Shown here: positions 12,701 through 24,049 of the stretch, in pieces
Layout of the letters: the number at the start of each line of letters is the position of its first letter
Position numbering within the stretch: the stretch's first letter is position 1
NCBI GenBank assembly: GCA_000727475.1
Contig: KL647288.1
Coordinates: 1,151,285-1,215,284, forward strand
Direction: 5' to 3'
Source: Sarcocystis neurona
Lineage: Eukaryota; Apicomplexa; Conoidasida; Eucoccidiorida; Sarcocystidae
Length of the DNA: 64,000 nucleotides
Translations under genes and position numbers: made by a program
The notes under the pieces: model-generated
Seen by the model: the letters and a program-made list of their open reading frames with translations, nothing else
The model's database searches: none
Told to the model about the DNA's origin: nothing

Positions 12701-14663
12701 GAGCCACGAAAAGCGGGAAGACGACGCAGCAGCAGCGGAAGACAGTCGGAGGCTGCAGGGGAGTACTTTCGGCAGCGTCAGTCCTCTGCGGCTTCTAAGC
12801 TGGAGCGACAGCTGCAACGTAGTAGCTTGCATTAGACACGCGCAGCAGCAGGCAGGTCGCAGCCGTGCTGGTGGGAAGGACAGCAACAGCTGCTGTTGTG
12901 AGCGTGCGGGGGCTGTTGCTGCATTTCCTGCCGTCGCGAGCAGGGGAACAAACGCAACAGAAAACGAGGCGGACAACGCTTCCTGCATTAACAAGCGACG
13001 AAGAAGCAGTTGTGTGGGGTGTTGTTTCGATGAGAAGGAGCATCTGTGCGAACTCAACAGCAGCGCTGCTGCAGCTTCGCCACCTAGCAGGCCGCACATA
13101 CGGCCACTTTCTTTGTGGGACAGGAAAAATACCTCGTCCTTGCACCAGCACCGACAGCGGCATCAGCTTCCCCGCTGCTCCAGCAGCTCCTGCTGCAGCG
13201 AGTCCGGCAGCTCCTGCTGCTGCTGCGGAGCGCGCAACTCCGACGGTCTTGGCTGTAGTGCCCGTAGCAGAAGTCTCAGCCTGCCGTCTGAGGAACCGAC
13301 GGACGCAGAGCGAAAGACTCGTTTTGCAGAGCGCCTTCAGGGAGTGGCCTGCAGCAGCCAGTGCTCCTGCGTCCGCAGGCGGAGCAGCAGCAGAAGCAGC
13401 AGTAACAGCAGAAGGCAGAGAAACGACGCCAGCAGAGACTGCCAGAAAAGCAGGAGGGAAGCCCAGTCGGGATGCAAAGAAGAAAACAGCGGCTGGGTGG
13501 ACGACCGATCTCCTGCACGGCTGTCGCCAGGGCCAGCCAAGACGAATGAGACGCAGGAAGAAAAACATATTGTCGAAAACTCGGTGCTTGACGTGACGCA
13601 TGCCACTGAAAGGGACTCACTCGCTGCTGTTGCTACTGCTGGTCCTGTCACAAGTGCTGTTGCTGCTGCTGTTCATGCCACGCCTGGCACTGCTCCTGCT
13701 GCAGGGGATGCCGCTACCGGTAGCACTGGTAACCGTAACGCTGCTGCTGCTGACAACGCCGCTACTGCCGCTGCTGCTACTGGCAATGCTGCTGCTGGAA
13801 TTGGTGCTGCTGGCATCTCTGCTGCTGGTAACGGCGCAGCTGCTGTTGCTCCTACTGGCACTGCTGCTCCTGGCAACGTTGCTGCCGTGGGTGCTGCTGC
13901 TGTCGCTGGTGACGCCCCTGGTGACAATGCTGCTCTCGGTCGTGCTGCTGCTGGTGGAAGTGCTGCTGCAAAAAACTCTGCAGTTTTGGCTCTGAGAAAC
14001 CCTGCGGGTGGGGATGGAAATGTGCCTGAGGGTGTTGCTGCTGCTGTCGCCTCTGCTGAAGTTAGCGCCGCTGCGGCTCAGCGCGACGACAGACTTGTTG
14101 CCGGTAGTGGCCATGCAGCTCCCTCGGGATCGTTTCAGACCGAGTCTGCTGCTGCCGTAGCGGAAAAAAAAGTAGATGGAAGAAAGACGAAGCGGGCAAA
14201 CGCACGAGCCAGCAACCCCACACTGACCTGGTTCGCAGCTCCTCCTCTTGCTGCCACTGCAGCCGCGTTCGCAGAGAAGCCAGACCAGCCAGCACCAGAC
14301 AGCGAGGTGCAGCAGTTGCGCGGCCTCGTAGGACGCACGACCCGAACAGTCTACATTCTCATATTGCTCAACGTCGTCCTGCTGCTGCTCTGCCTCTTCT
14401 TCGCGCTGTTCCCGTTCCATCTCGACTGTACGTGGCTCAACAAGCGGACGCCAGAGAAACGAGAAGAAGAGACCCAGACCGATACACAAAAACTCACCGC
14501 TACAGAGAAACGCGCGCAGGAAGAAGCACACAGAGGCAGAAAAGGCGCAGAAAGAATAACAGAAAAAGAGACACACACACGCACCCATAGAGGACAGCAG
14601 AAGACAGAAGCAGCTCGTCGCAGACGGCGGCGCAGAGGCACACAAGCACGGGCGCATAAGTAG
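9732..14663 (+). CDS. Large low-complexity protein with one C-terminal membrane segment, function unknown
   Basis: One uninterrupted frame of 1643 codons, far beyond chance, runs from ATG 9732 to TAG 14661-14663. No catalytic domain is recognised. The N-terminus is Ala/Glu-rich. Gln-rich (about 210-430), Ser-rich (about 465-520) and Ala-rich (about 560-650) tracts follow, coded by different registers of CAG. An Ala/Gly/Thr/Asn-rich block (about 1296-1475) uses GCT codons, so there the plus strand shows CTG instead of CAG. One hydrophobic stretch at about 1540-1563 (VYILILLNVVLLLLCLFFAL) is followed by ~80 Lys/Arg/Glu/Thr-rich residues. No signal peptide is visible, so a C-terminally anchored membrane protein is likely. 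A stop lies three codons upstream, but a GTGTAG acceptor at 9725 leaves room for an upstream exon. Unspliced introns within the repeats cannot be excluded. Confidence 0.65.
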   Translation: MGKHTRRTSGDFTAGAGAAASAGEEGAALAWGVTATGRSAEVPAAPARKAEREVEVPQEEAALAMAGTSAAAGTAAAEEVGGENVSPQARQASSQAVQSAAASVTKASNLPFSLRKTVQLVETNAVTRSDEATAAETLREEQQKNGKARDTSFCSLVPPRRTLSRNPLLLEGRRRRSSNVLPQLLRRRSSCENNVWGTRSTGLRTEFRQHRRSSCFSAAQQEATDTRLQQQRQQLRGEKEDEEKKRQKPAGADGQLLHRRQESDEEDRAEEQELSPRPLPTRNIGQLRLPSRQQHIIRQERREPPTEQNCLHEDEVPQILQELEQRHTAQKALVHPTPVQHQQQQNPTQMQPLQQEQRQPGSEEGDGHQGLGHRRTQQHLSHALLQKKQGPHAKQQLHGNTGLMSCSRERPEQAEQRQHNVAWSEHFIKPVPLQHLEAERPHPGMPQHQGCSSRDATAVSPSWECLPPAVSGSSSNSSFGRSSDFCSSTSVSSSSGGSSTTNSSTSVLQGTCLASTLLPSDPLQQVPFPPKTSGTTADEAAFSGAAARAASPAPAGRSCIQVAEGAGSKAAAAADAAAAAEAAAALDAAVAAEAGARDAAAAVDAPAADAAVTGVATADAAAADAAAAADAAAGRGFLGAAPLHRAGRDACYATCGGCARLPPLPRTRCCCHRAASKPLSVRFSTPANTARGMTPVPLARASAAVAAAEHSNSCRHGSSPRRFLTAAAQQSTRHSLAPRQPATSAAARAVTHAEAAAAGGNGGGKTHVSHLHRSLLVAAPARQLCPTRCSAPFPDGLQQDRRRPTFDAAYKPEKQRHQQQPVPLLLTAAITAAAPTVTRTETAAESLVRGCRSHRSYYFGGSRSKGLHACAAAAREVFHETTTSRFLPEERDSSPAPPSLEAGHAASREAAASPTGYCGSNCSPNSSTFNDGSTGSSSRCSMPDGSVGRQNREEKAAYYIRGGAATVQHQPVCCSRRGQQQVASCFARAKSHEKREDDAAAAEDSRRLQGSTFGSVSPLRLLSWSDSCNVVACIRHAQQQAGRSRAGGKDSNSCCCERAGAVAAFPAVASRGTNATENEADNASCINKRRRSSCVGCCFDEKEHLCELNSSAAAASPPSRPHIRPLSLWDRKNTSSLHQHRQRHQLPRCSSSSCCSESGSSCCCCGARNSDGLGCSARSRSLSLPSEEPTDAERKTRFAERLQGVACSSQCSCVRRRSSSRSSSNSRRQRNDASRDCQKSRREAQSGCKEENSGWVDDRSPARLSPGPAKTNETQEEKHIVENSVLDVTHATERDSLAAVATAGPVTSAVAAAVHATPGTAPAAGDAATGSTGNRNAAAADNAATAAAATGNAAAGIGAAGISAAGNGAAAVAPTGTAAPGNVAAVGAAAVAGDAPGDNAALGRAAAGGSAAAKNSAVLALRNPAGGDGNVPEGVAAAVASAEVSAAAAQRDDRLVAGSGHAAPSGSFQTESAAAVAEKKVDGRKTKRANARASNPTLTWFAAPPLAATAAAFAEKPDQPAPDSEVQQLRGLVGRTTRTVYILILLNVVLLLLCLFFALFPFHLDCTWLNKRTPEKREEETQTDTQKLTATEKRAQEEAHRGRKGAERITEKETHTRTHRGQQKTEAARRRRRRRGTQARAHK

Positions 14664-15954
14664 ACGCAGGCATGTGTGAAGAGTAAATATACGCATGCGT
14701 AAACAGATATAGAAAGTTTTCGCAGAAACATGTGATAAAACAGTCACACCTTGCATGTCCAAAGGCATAGAGACCTCCACGTATCCCTACGCATGCGTGT
14801 ACTTTTTTGTCTACTAATACATGAATACACGCTTAATACGCACACTCGTAGACGCACACTCGTACGCACAACATACGCATACACCTACAGCAACGCACAC
14901 ATATCTACACCCACCCACATATATATATTTACTTGTATACGCGCAGTGCACGGGTCCAGGCCTACATGGGGTCAGCAATTGCTAGACCTGCACGTGGGGA
15001 AGAAAACATATATTACGTGTCTTGGTGGGTATAAGGAGACCGGTAGCGTGCCAGAGAAAAGTGGAAAAAGCGTCTCCCAAGGGTGCCGCCGCATCGGCCG
15101 GCTGAATTATCTGTGAAGAAGGGCAGCAGCTGTACGAAGTTCGCCTGCCTTTCTCCTTCCTTTCGTCTTCGTTTTGCTTCCTGCTCTCTCATCCGGCTGT
15201 ACGTTTACAGCGACGTCAGACGTCTTGCGGCTGGCCAAGGGCACACACACCCCGCGTCCCGTAGTTTTCACCGGGTTGTAGCACCGGCAGGAGTGCCTCC
15301 TGCGCTCCTCCCCGAAGCCGCTCACTTCCTGCAGCCGCTGCATAGGCGCGACACGTATACTACCTAAAGACAGAAACATTCAGTCTCCTGCCGGGTGTAC
15401 GTACGCTCCGTGAACTACGGCGCTCTCGCAGCTGCAACATAGGTCGTTCGCCTTGCTGCCACACACACCTCAAGACACAATGTGCTCTTCTTCGATACAT
15501 AGATACCTGTACATCTAGATACATATATGCCTAGCTCATGTGTGTGTATATATATATATACATATACATATGTATACACATTTTTGTACATATATATATA
15601 TATATGTATGTACACATCTTTATATATATACGTCTACTCACCTGCGTCTATAGGCGTATATACACGTATTTTGCACGCGTTTACAGAAAAGGCAGCCCTA
15701 TGAATGTAGGCGTCGATCAATATATGTACATTTATTCTTCGGAAGTAAGTGTGTGCATATGCCGCCGTATGCCCCTATCCATTTCTCAATATGTATTGTT
15801 GAATGCGCGCATGTCTACTACTATCCTGTACACCAATATATATATATATATATGCATGTGTGGGCGCGGGCTACAATTGCATGTGTATGCGCCCGCACAG
15901 GTGAACGTGCCTGCGTACGTACGTCTACACGTACCTGCGGCTGAAGAAGACGAC
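14664..15954. other. Intergenic with AT microsatellites
   Basis: The stretch holds the 3' flank of the preceding gene and dense TA/CATA tracts (14930-14940, 15540-15640, 15835-15852). The open frames here only reflect the tracts (runs of Tyr-Ile). The next gene's frame stays open through the TA tract from 15538, which should not be taken as protein. Confidence 0.5.
15538..15640. repeat. (TA)n/(CATA)n microsatellite cluster
   Basis: Several TA runs are broken by CATA, TGTA and TTTATA. They are read directly from the sequence. Confidence 0.9.
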
Positions 15955-17913
15955 ATGCAGGTGCTTGACTCAGTATTACCAGGAAGTGTCGGTCGCTCTA
16001 TGAAAGAAACGTGTGGCCGCCCGCATTCCTTCTCCCACTTGTTGAGAACGCTGTTCGGTCGCTGCGTATCGAAGGGCGGCATCCTTCGGGGAGTATGTAG
16101 AGACGACGTTGCATGCGTATTTTGCCTATTTCCTGCAGCACGAGTCTCCCGCAGCAAAGGCCCCACCGACGACGTGCGTCTGTCAGCGCTCTTGGATCCA
16201 CCAACGAAGCACTACGACAACAGCAGCAACACCGACAATAGCGGCAGCAGCGACAACAGCAGCAGCAGCGGCGGCGTTCACAGCAGCAGTGAGAGCAGCA
16301 GCAGAAGTGAGGGCAGCAGCAGAAGTGAGGGCAGCAGCAGCAACAATACGGACAGCAGCAGCAGCAAGGACGGGAGCAGCAGCACGGATAGCGGCAGCAG
16401 CACCAGCACCGGTAGCAGTGGTAGCAGCAGCAGGGCCGTCAACAGGGTCCGCAGCAACAGCAGCAGCACTGGTAGCGTTGAGAGTAAAGGGAGCAGCATG
16501 CTGCGCGGAGATATGCTCCAGACTGAGGCTGCTGGAGCGCGGGGACAAGTAACAGCGTCAAAGCTGTCGCATGCAGTTGCTGCGAGGCATGCAGAGGCGC
16601 TGCACCTGTACGCTCACTTGCTGAGTCCTGCGCCTTCCCGAAGACTGAGCAGCGACGACCCTGTCAGCAGCGGCACCAGCAGCAACGACAGCAGCACCAG
16701 CAATGGCAGCATTTTTGCGTGCTGCAGCAGCAGCAGCGGGGTCCCCAACTGCAGTGGTTGTCGCAGCAAGACCTGCAGTGGCGTCAGCGCCGCTCAAAGC
16801 AGCAGCCCCCCCTCCAGCAGCAATAAGGGCAACAGCAGCAGCAACACTACTCGAGGCAGCAGCAGCAGCAGGAACAGAATCAGTAATAGCAGTCGCAGCC
16901 ATGGGAGATCGGAAAACGAGTGGCGCCACCAGGCATCTGGGAGGAGGGAACTCACGCTGCAAGATGAGAGGCAGAGGGAGACGCAGCAGAGCCAACAGCA
17001 GCGCGACGTGCTGAAACAGCAACAGCAGGAGGAGGCGCTGCTGCGGAGTGCTGCGCACGGCACCCCGGCTACGCAGCCGGTACCGCAGGGAAGCCGTCCC
17101 ACAAGCGAAGCGTTGCAGCAGTGGCTGGGCGACGACTCAGTTTCTCTCGAGCAGCCGCAGCGACAAGGACAACCGCAGCAACAGCGTGAGCAGCAGGCAA
17201 CACCAAACGGGAGAGATCGGGACAACAGGGAGAAGCGTGAAGCGACGGCAGGACAGCAACAGCAGCTGCAGCGGTTGCGGAACACGAAGAGTCAGAAGCA
17301 CCAGCAGCAATCAGAACAGCGGCGTCTGCAAAAGTCGCCAGACATGTGGCAGCCGCAGCAAAGAGAGGAGGAGCAGCAGAAGCAGCCATCGCTGCACGCG
17401 CAGCACCCACGAGGGAGTCAACTTGACGAGTCGAGCAGCAGCAGCAACGACAGTACGAGTCACGACCTTCTGGTAAAGTCTCGCACGATTTCTCGTGCGG
17501 CAGCAGCACAGAGGCAGGAAAACATTCGAGAAGAAATCTCTGCTGCAGTTATCCCTGCAGCAGCAGCAGGAGAAGCGCACACATCGGCGAGCGTGATAGC
17601 TGTCGCAGAGACTGCGGCAGTGCCAGAGGTGCCTTTTGCAGGGACAGCAGCAGCAGCAGCAGATACTGCTGCAGATTCGGCGGGAACAGCCATCCGCTTG
17701 GCACAGGCAGATATCGCCAGGTGTTGCTTTTTCCCGCTCCCATCCCTATTGACACTGCCGCTGGCGGCTCTTCGAGGAAGTACGCTGCTCTTGTGGCTCC
17801 CAGAGGTAATGCAACAAGTTTGCATCTCCTTTTCTCGAGAAAGCGACGCTGAAGAAAAGAAGAACTCTGCGGTCTTGTGCGTCTACCGTCACCCTCTCAC
17901 ACTTCTTCCATAA
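15955..17913 (+). CDS. Ser/Gln-rich low-complexity protein, function unknown
   Basis: The frame gives 652 residues from the ATG at 15955, which I chose because everything upstream in frame is Tyr/Ile from TA repeats. The first ~80 residues are ordinary in composition (SFSHLLRTLFGRCVSKGGIL). Ser runs from AGC codons follow at about 82-162, including an 18-bp internal duplication, and again at about 235-308. A Gln/Arg/Glu-rich part covers about 340-470, and an Ala-rich part about 512-576. The C-terminus has a moderately hydrophobic stretch near 590-620. No domain is recognised. The length without stops and the change of amino-acid bias along one frame argue for a real gene. An upstream exon is possible. 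Confidence 0.55.
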   Translation: MQVLDSVLPGSVGRSMKETCGRPHSFSHLLRTLFGRCVSKGGILRGVCRDDVACVFCLFPAARVSRSKGPTDDVRLSALLDPPTKHYDNSSNTDNSGSSDNSSSSGGVHSSSESSSRSEGSSRSEGSSSNNTDSSSSKDGSSSTDSGSSTSTGSSGSSSRAVNRVRSNSSSTGSVESKGSSMLRGDMLQTEAAGARGQVTASKLSHAVAARHAEALHLYAHLLSPAPSRRLSSDDPVSSGTSSNDSSTSNGSIFACCSSSSGVPNCSGCRSKTCSGVSAAQSSSPPSSSNKGNSSSNTTRGSSSSRNRISNSSRSHGRSENEWRHQASGRRELTLQDERQRETQQSQQQRDVLKQQQQEEALLRSAAHGTPATQPVPQGSRPTSEALQQWLGDDSVSLEQPQRQGQPQQQREQQATPNGRDRDNREKREATAGQQQQLQRLRNTKSQKHQQQSEQRRLQKSPDMWQPQQREEEQQKQPSLHAQHPRGSQLDESSSSSNDSTSHDLLVKSRTISRAAAAQRQENIREEISAAVIPAAAAGEAHTSASVIAVAETAAVPEVPFAGTAAAAADTAADSAGTAIRLAQADIARCCFFPLPSLLTLPLAALRGSTLLLWLPEVMQQVCISFSRESDAEEKKNSAVLCVYRHPLTLLP

Positions 17914-20520
17914 ACACATGAATTTCTTCAAAACGCGCCACAAACACACAGCCTGAAACGCATCCGCTGCCCCCCCTCCTGTACGCATACACAAGTGCTC
18001 CTCTTTTGTGAGCTGGCACACCTGTATATGAGATACTGAAGGCGCAAGTATAGAGCTACCCCTACAGGCTAGAATATAGACACATGCCTTCATTGTTGCT
18101 CATGGTAGTGTGGGCAACCGCCTGCATTTGTGCGCACAAACATCGGTGCGTAACCCGTGCAAACTCTCATGTGCCTCTTCCTCGTATCACTTTCGCATGC
18201 AAGGAAACTAGTACGCATGCCTTCCAGCTTGCATGCCCAAATGAATATACATGTATGTAAACATACACATATAGACAGAGAGACGAAGACATAGAGAGAA
18301 GAAGATAGAAAGATAATCTTGGCTACTCACCAGCAAAAACGACGAACACATATATATATATATATATGTATTCACACGCATATAGATGTGCAAGCAAACA
18401 AATATCTATCTATATATATATATGTTTAAATACGGATGTACAGGCATATATGGGCGTGATACGTCCATGCTTTTCCTTTGCATTTCTATAAGTAGAGCGC
18501 CAAGAAAGTCCATCTGGTATGCGCAAGAGGCTGTGGACCGGGAGGCTTCGTAGCGACAGCAGCAGAGAAGTACACTTGTAGTCGCTGTTGCTACTGCTAC
18601 CACGTGTATAGAAGCAGTGGCCCTTGTGGACGCGGCAGCGAAGAAGCGTATACTCCTCATATAAAGCGTATGAGTTCCGAACGCAGAGAGACGCAGGTGC
18701 AGATACCACCGCTGTAGCTCTGTGCGCAGGCGTGTGCCTTTATGTCTGCTGCTGTAGATGTTTACCCACACACAGATATATGTGTACGTACGTTCACACG
18801 TCTTAATATGCATGTGTATACGTATATCTGTATGCTGATGCATGTACACACATGCGTGTGTAGGTTTGTGTGTGGAGCTGTATGTAGGTATATGTATATG
18901 AGGATGTGAGTGCGCGTATGTGTGTCCACACGTATGTATGTGTGGTCGTGTCTATACATATCTGTGTGTCTATATATGAAAGTGTGTGGTGTATTCAACA
19001 TATATACGCGTGCACATATATATGTGCCTGTTATGTGTAGGCGTGCGTAGATAGGTAGGGGAATAAGTCTAGCTGTATGTGCCGCATAGAATTGCTCAAG
19101 TGTGGGGACATCCGGGAATGACAGAAAGTCGGCTGGCCTAAATTCCTCGCTTGGTTCTCATCTGCTACGACCTCGAATTCTTCTCCCTGCGACACGACAG
19201 CGGTAACCGCCGGCGGTAGCTACTGAGACACAGCAGTCCATATGTGTGTACTGCATCATCACGTATATCCTCCTTAGGTATACAGACGAGTATGCAAGGG
19301 GGGATAAATTCGTATGTAGGCTTTTCTACCTCTCTCTGTCAGTCTGTTTATCTGCCACTCTGTCTCTCTCTGCCTCACCGTATACACACATGTATACGTG
19401 TTCGGGCAGATCGACTTGCTATATTGAACGTGGTGCAGTGCCCTTGTTGCACACTTGGGCATTTCCTAGCTTTTCCCGCTTTTTTGAGCTGTAGAGGAAG
19501 TACTTTCTAGTGTCCTGTACGTACATCGGGACGCGGACCCACGGGTGACTGGCAGTGCGTTCCAGGTGTACGAACACTCGAACGCAAGTTTGCAGAGGCC
19601 TGGTGTGTGCGCTGAAGAAAAAGAGGGCGGGTTGAAAAACCGTCTTTTTGTCTCTGTCGACTCGACCGCGTAATGCCTGACCGTCTATCTATATGAAGAG
19701 AGTTGCCTCTTCACGCATATATATGTATACATATGCGTGCGCCCACATATATGCTCGTAGCCTACAGTCTAGCGGGTGCGGGATGTGTGTACTACGTGCT
19801 CTATTCATGCTTTTGTGCCCATGAGTTTGCAAAAATAAAGCTGTATGTATTTGCACGTGTCAATAGGAGCAGGAAGCTGCCTGTATATACATAGGCATAT
19901 GCACACGTATATATATATATATATGTATGGACGCTCGGGTACGTGTGCTCCCGTCTGCTGGATATAGTTTTGTATACAGATTTATAGATGAAAAGGTCTG
20001 GGTCGCTGTCTACGCACTCCTGTGGCTTTGCGTGTCCATGAATTTATGTTTGTGAGAGAGCGGCAGTTGCTGTCGCAGCTCTCACCGGGCTTCACGACCT
20101 TTTTCTTCCGCACGTGCGCAAACGAGGAAGGCGTCTCTTTGTGTGGTCGAGTCTCTGGGACCCAGACTCGTCACGTAGGCAGCTCACGTTGCAGGAGAAA
20201 CCGACTTCATTTGTTGGCTTTCTAGCATCCCTGCCTCTGACTGCCGTTCACGTGAAAACGTAAAATCTGCTGTAGGTACACCCCGACGAGCATGCGTATA
20301 CGTAGATGCAGAGAGATTTAAGTCGCAGTGTTGTACGCTGCTGCGGGGAAGGCTGCCGCAGCAGTAACAGCATTAAGGAACCTCCAGCCTGTAACTTGGT
20401 CCGACGTGGTGTTGCACGTTGGAGCCGCAGAGGCGCTCGTGGAGCGATCTTCGTTTTTCGCGTTTTTCTTCCCAGTAGAAGGCGCACGCGCATGTAGCGC
20501 CTAGGTTGCTCCTGTATTTG
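17914..20520. other. Intergenic, microsatellite-rich
   Basis: TA/TATG/GT tracts lie at 18350-18425, 18780-19030 and 19905-19926. A small CAG/CTG patch lies at 18555-18605. A plus-strand open frame at 20022-20225 (67 codons) and a minus frame at 18406-18849 have no family likeness. I do not call either a gene. Confidence 0.45.
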
Positions 20521-22344
20521 ATGTTCTCCGCCTTTCCAGCGGCTTCGACGACCACAGGGACTTTTCTGTCTCGATTTAGAAGAAACTTGCCGAACATCGG
20601 CAGCAACGGCGGCTACATTTTTCACGTCTTGGCACGTGTCTCTCTCTCTCCGGGGGGAAGTTCTCTACGTATGCGCAACTCACGCGCTGGCTTTGCCCTA
20701 CGGCTGCCTTGCACTTCCAGTCGCTGCATGTGTCACGTAAAACGGTTTGTTGAACTGATAGACCTGGGGTCCTTTCTTCCCCGCCAGAAAGTTCCTTTAC
20801 GCGCACGCAAACTGCAGATAAATGTTTCTTTCGGGTTGCACATGTGTGGGACACACGTCAACAGAAGGTGCACAAGTCTACGGTGCTGCAGTAGCCACCA
20901 GCGGGAGGAGCTAGGTGTCATGCGTTTGCGTTGCTGCGTCCAGGCGCCTGAGGTAGTTTCCCAGCAGCAACAGCAGGTGGTACCGGTGCAGCCGCAAACA
21001 AAGGGAGATACAGCGGCTGTACCGCGGTTGTACGAAGTGGTTGCAGCACAGGACAGGGAGCAGCACGAGCGACAACAGCAGCACGAGAAGCGGGCCCCGC
21101 AGTCGCAACCGGAGAGACAACTCCAGGAGCAGCAGGGGCAGCAGGAGAGGATCCAGCAGTCGCGCAGACGTACAAGACAAGGGCAAGCTGCAGCGAGACA
21201 AGAACAGCAACAGGAACAGCAGCACTTGCGACAGGACCAGCACTCAGTGTACCACGCCCTCAGCGAACACCAGCAGCAGGGGGAATGGGAAGACGAAGAG
21301 CGCCAGCAGCAGGACGGTAGCGACCACCAACAGGGATCAAAGCAGCGGGGTCAGAAGAGTAAGGGGCAGACGGATGCAGAGCAACGGGACGAGAAGACAC
21401 AGCAGCATCGGCAACAGCAGCAACAAACCGACGAAGCGTATGCCGGACAGGAGCGAGAGTTATTGCTACAGACGGGAGAGAAGCTTGTACTCAACCGCAG
21501 TACGTGGCACACGTTAAACACAGCAGCCGCAGAAGAAGAAGTGGCTAAGACATCAGCAACGCATGCAGCAGTGCACAAGTGACGAAAGTGTCCTGGTTTT
21601 CTCGAATTCTTTTTGTCAATGTGTGTGTCGGCATATATACACTCTTTTCCGTACAATTTTCACAGTGTCTCAAGCCGGAGCAGCTGTTGCTCACTTTTCT
21701 GATTCTGTCCCTGCTGCGTTGACTCTGCTGTTGCTGTTATGCTCGTGCTAACACGGCTTCGGCAGCTGATACGAGCGCGGCTGTTGTTGCGGCGTCCCTG
21801 CTGCTGCTCTTGCTTTTGCAGTTGCCGACAGCAGTGCTGCTGCTGCTCCTGCTGGTGCCATTCCAAGATACGAAACCCGTATCTGCCGACACTTTTCTAG
21901 TGCTGCGATGCTGCTGTTGCTGCTGCTGCAGGGGGTGCTCACCACGTAATAGCGCGACGACGCAGTACCGTCTCTCTATCTCTGTGTAGGTGTGTGTGTG
22001 TGTGGGTGGGCGAGGAAGAGGCTGCCGTAGAAAGAGGCAGCAAAGCTGCTGTCGCTTCTCCTGCAAACTCCTCCTCCGAGGAAACGATGACTTGTACGGG
22101 TTTGCAGATGGATGGCACGACGCCCTGCTACACGACAGGGGTCTCACAGGCCTGGACATGCGGAGAGCTCCTGGCGGCCTCTTCCACTCGAACATGCAAC
22201 TTCCGAAGAATACACATATGTGTAGATATGTACGCAAGTAGAAACATTTGTGTGCCTCGTCTCCCAGAGACACGCAGACACACACGCAGACGTTTTGCAC
22301 ATTTCTACTTATACAGTAGCGGGAGAACTCGTCTCTCAGACTGA
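20521..22344 (+). CDS. Gln-rich low-complexity protein, probably two exons
   Basis: Exon 1 runs from ATG 20521. The first ~145 residues are mixed, starting MFSAFPAASTTTGTF. A Gln/Arg/Glu-rich region covers about 146-310. In the unspliced frame a TGA ends it at 21582. If a GTGACG donor at 21579 is used (phase 2), it joins in frame to an acceptor at 21989. That acceptor is preceded by a good pyrimidine tract (CTCTCTATCTCTGTGTAG). The second exon, 21990-22344, encodes VGEEEAAVERGSKAAV and TMTCTGLQMDGTTPCY, giving 470 residues in total. Without that intron the protein is 353 residues. The N-terminus is mildly hydrophobic and might be a weak signal peptide. No domain is recognised. The donor is weak, so the two-exon model is tentative. 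Confidence 0.45.
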
Positions 22345-22899
22345 ACTTTGCTTTCCTCCTTCCAGCTTTGTTAGAGCTCAACATGCCCGCATGTTTTATG
22401 GTAGTACCGAACACACATTTATATATACGTAGATCTGCTTACGCCTACAGGTCCGTATGTTCGCGACACGTGCGTAGGTACATTTCACAGAGAAAGGGAG
22501 ACAGAGAAAGAAAGGAAGACAGAACGTCACATATCTATATGTGTGTGCACATACGCAACGATGAAATTTACCGGACGTGTCCATATGAGTGCGTACACAC
22601 ATAACTATATATATATATGCATATGTATTCATGCGTAGGCGTCTCACGAGGCTCCGGTGCAGTGTCTCCGCGTGACTACCTAGGTGGGGACAGAAGGCGC
22701 TTTTTCATACGTGTCGGCCTGTAGATAGAGTTCTACTTTCGTGCGTGCACCTTCCTACTTGTATTTCGCCTGCTAAGAGCGAAGCAATACGTGCAAATCA
22801 ACACGGGGAGCGTCTGAACGCTCTGGTCCCTTCGGCAGATCGAGTCGCGTGGCAAGTTTCTGCAGGGGTGCAGCTGCGTGCGACGTGAGGCTCCACCGG
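22345..22899. other. Intergenic
   Basis: Short AT tracts and no supported gene. The frame of the next gene is open back to 22777, so its start could lie before the ATG I chose. Confidence 0.4.
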
Positions 22900-24049
22900 A
22901 TGTGCGGGGGTGTGTTTTGCTGCTGTTGCGCAGAAGCCGCCACACTGCTGATGGGTGAGGAAACGGTGCTGCGGCGGTGGGACTTCACCGAGGCAGATTT
23001 TGCAGCAGCCGCAGCCGCGCTGGTCAGCGTTACAGCGGCAGAAGCAGCAGCAAATACAGGTTCAGCCGCTCCAGGAGCAGCAGGTAGAGAGTCGGCTCGA
23101 GGAACACCAGCAGGTCCGTCAGTCGTCGGAGCAGGAGCGGCAGCAACAGCAGCCATCGAGACGGCCCCGCCGTCCTCAGCAGCAGCGGCGACAGCCTGTC
23201 CTCTAGGAGCAGAGGCGGTTCTGCGACGTGAAGCAGCAGCAGCAGACCCTGAGAAGGATCCGGCTGCGGTGGCAGGAGCGGTAGCAACAGCACTTCCTGA
23301 TTTAACAGCTACTAAAGCAGTAGCAGGTACGGCTTCAAAAACAGCAGCAGCAGCAACAGCAAGGACTTCGCATGTCATGTGCGCCGGCGCTGAGGCACTC
23401 GTGGCAGCAGCAACGGCTGACCGAGGAGATGCAACAGTAGCTGAGTTCGGGTTAAGACGGGACGATCATCTATTACCTTTTGAAGACTTACCAGCAGCTT
23501 CTGCCTGTCGACATGCAACCAGTGCTTCGAAGTCAACAGCAACCGCGTTTCCACTGGTCACAGCAACAAATTCTCTGCCCTGGTCCAGGGCCGGTACTTG
23601 GTGTTCCACTGCTAAGGAGCAAGAGTCAGGAACTACAAATAGGCAGACAAGTCGGCCCCAGCAGCAAGAGCAGCAGCAGCCCGAAAAGCACCAGCAGTAC
23701 GCGAAGCATCAGCGGCAGGAGCAGCAGGAGAAGCAACGGCAGCGGAGGCAGCAGCAGGAGACGCACCAGCAGCACGAGCAGCAGCAGGAAAAGCACCAGC
23801 AGTACGAGCAGCAGCAGGAAAAGCACCAGCGGCAGGAGAAGCAGCAGAAGAAATCTCCTCAGCAGAGTGAGCAGCAGCAAGAGACACGTCCGCAGGAGGA
23901 AGAGCAGTCGGGCGAAGAGCCAGACGAGCAGCTGGACGCGAGAGGAGAGACAGCTGCAGCAGCGGCGCAGTCGCGGCGTCTTGCGGCGAACGCGGTGATA
24001 AATATGGCCACTGCATTTGATCAGTTCACGCGGCTGAGCGGCGCGTTCT
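22900..24049 (+). CDS. Exon 1 of the two-exon Ala/Gln-rich gene
   Basis: The frame is open from the ATG to a GTAAGT donor at 24050, ending in phase 1. The residues before the donor are not repeat-derived. Confidence 0.6.

Noticed and set aside
13617..14780. 387-codon minus-strand open frame
   Set aside because: Antisense shadow of the GCT-coded Ala block and membrane segment of the 9732-14663 gene; its Ser-rich part is AGC read in reverse.
15538..15954. N-terminal extension of the 15955 gene (Tyr/Ile-rich)
   Set aside because: The frame is open only because TA/CATA repeats lack stops in that register.
21737..22414. 225-codon minus-strand open frame
   Set aside because: It overlaps the proposed second exon of the 20521-22344 gene. 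It has a Cys/Val run from GT repeats and no family likeness. Not excluded, but weaker.
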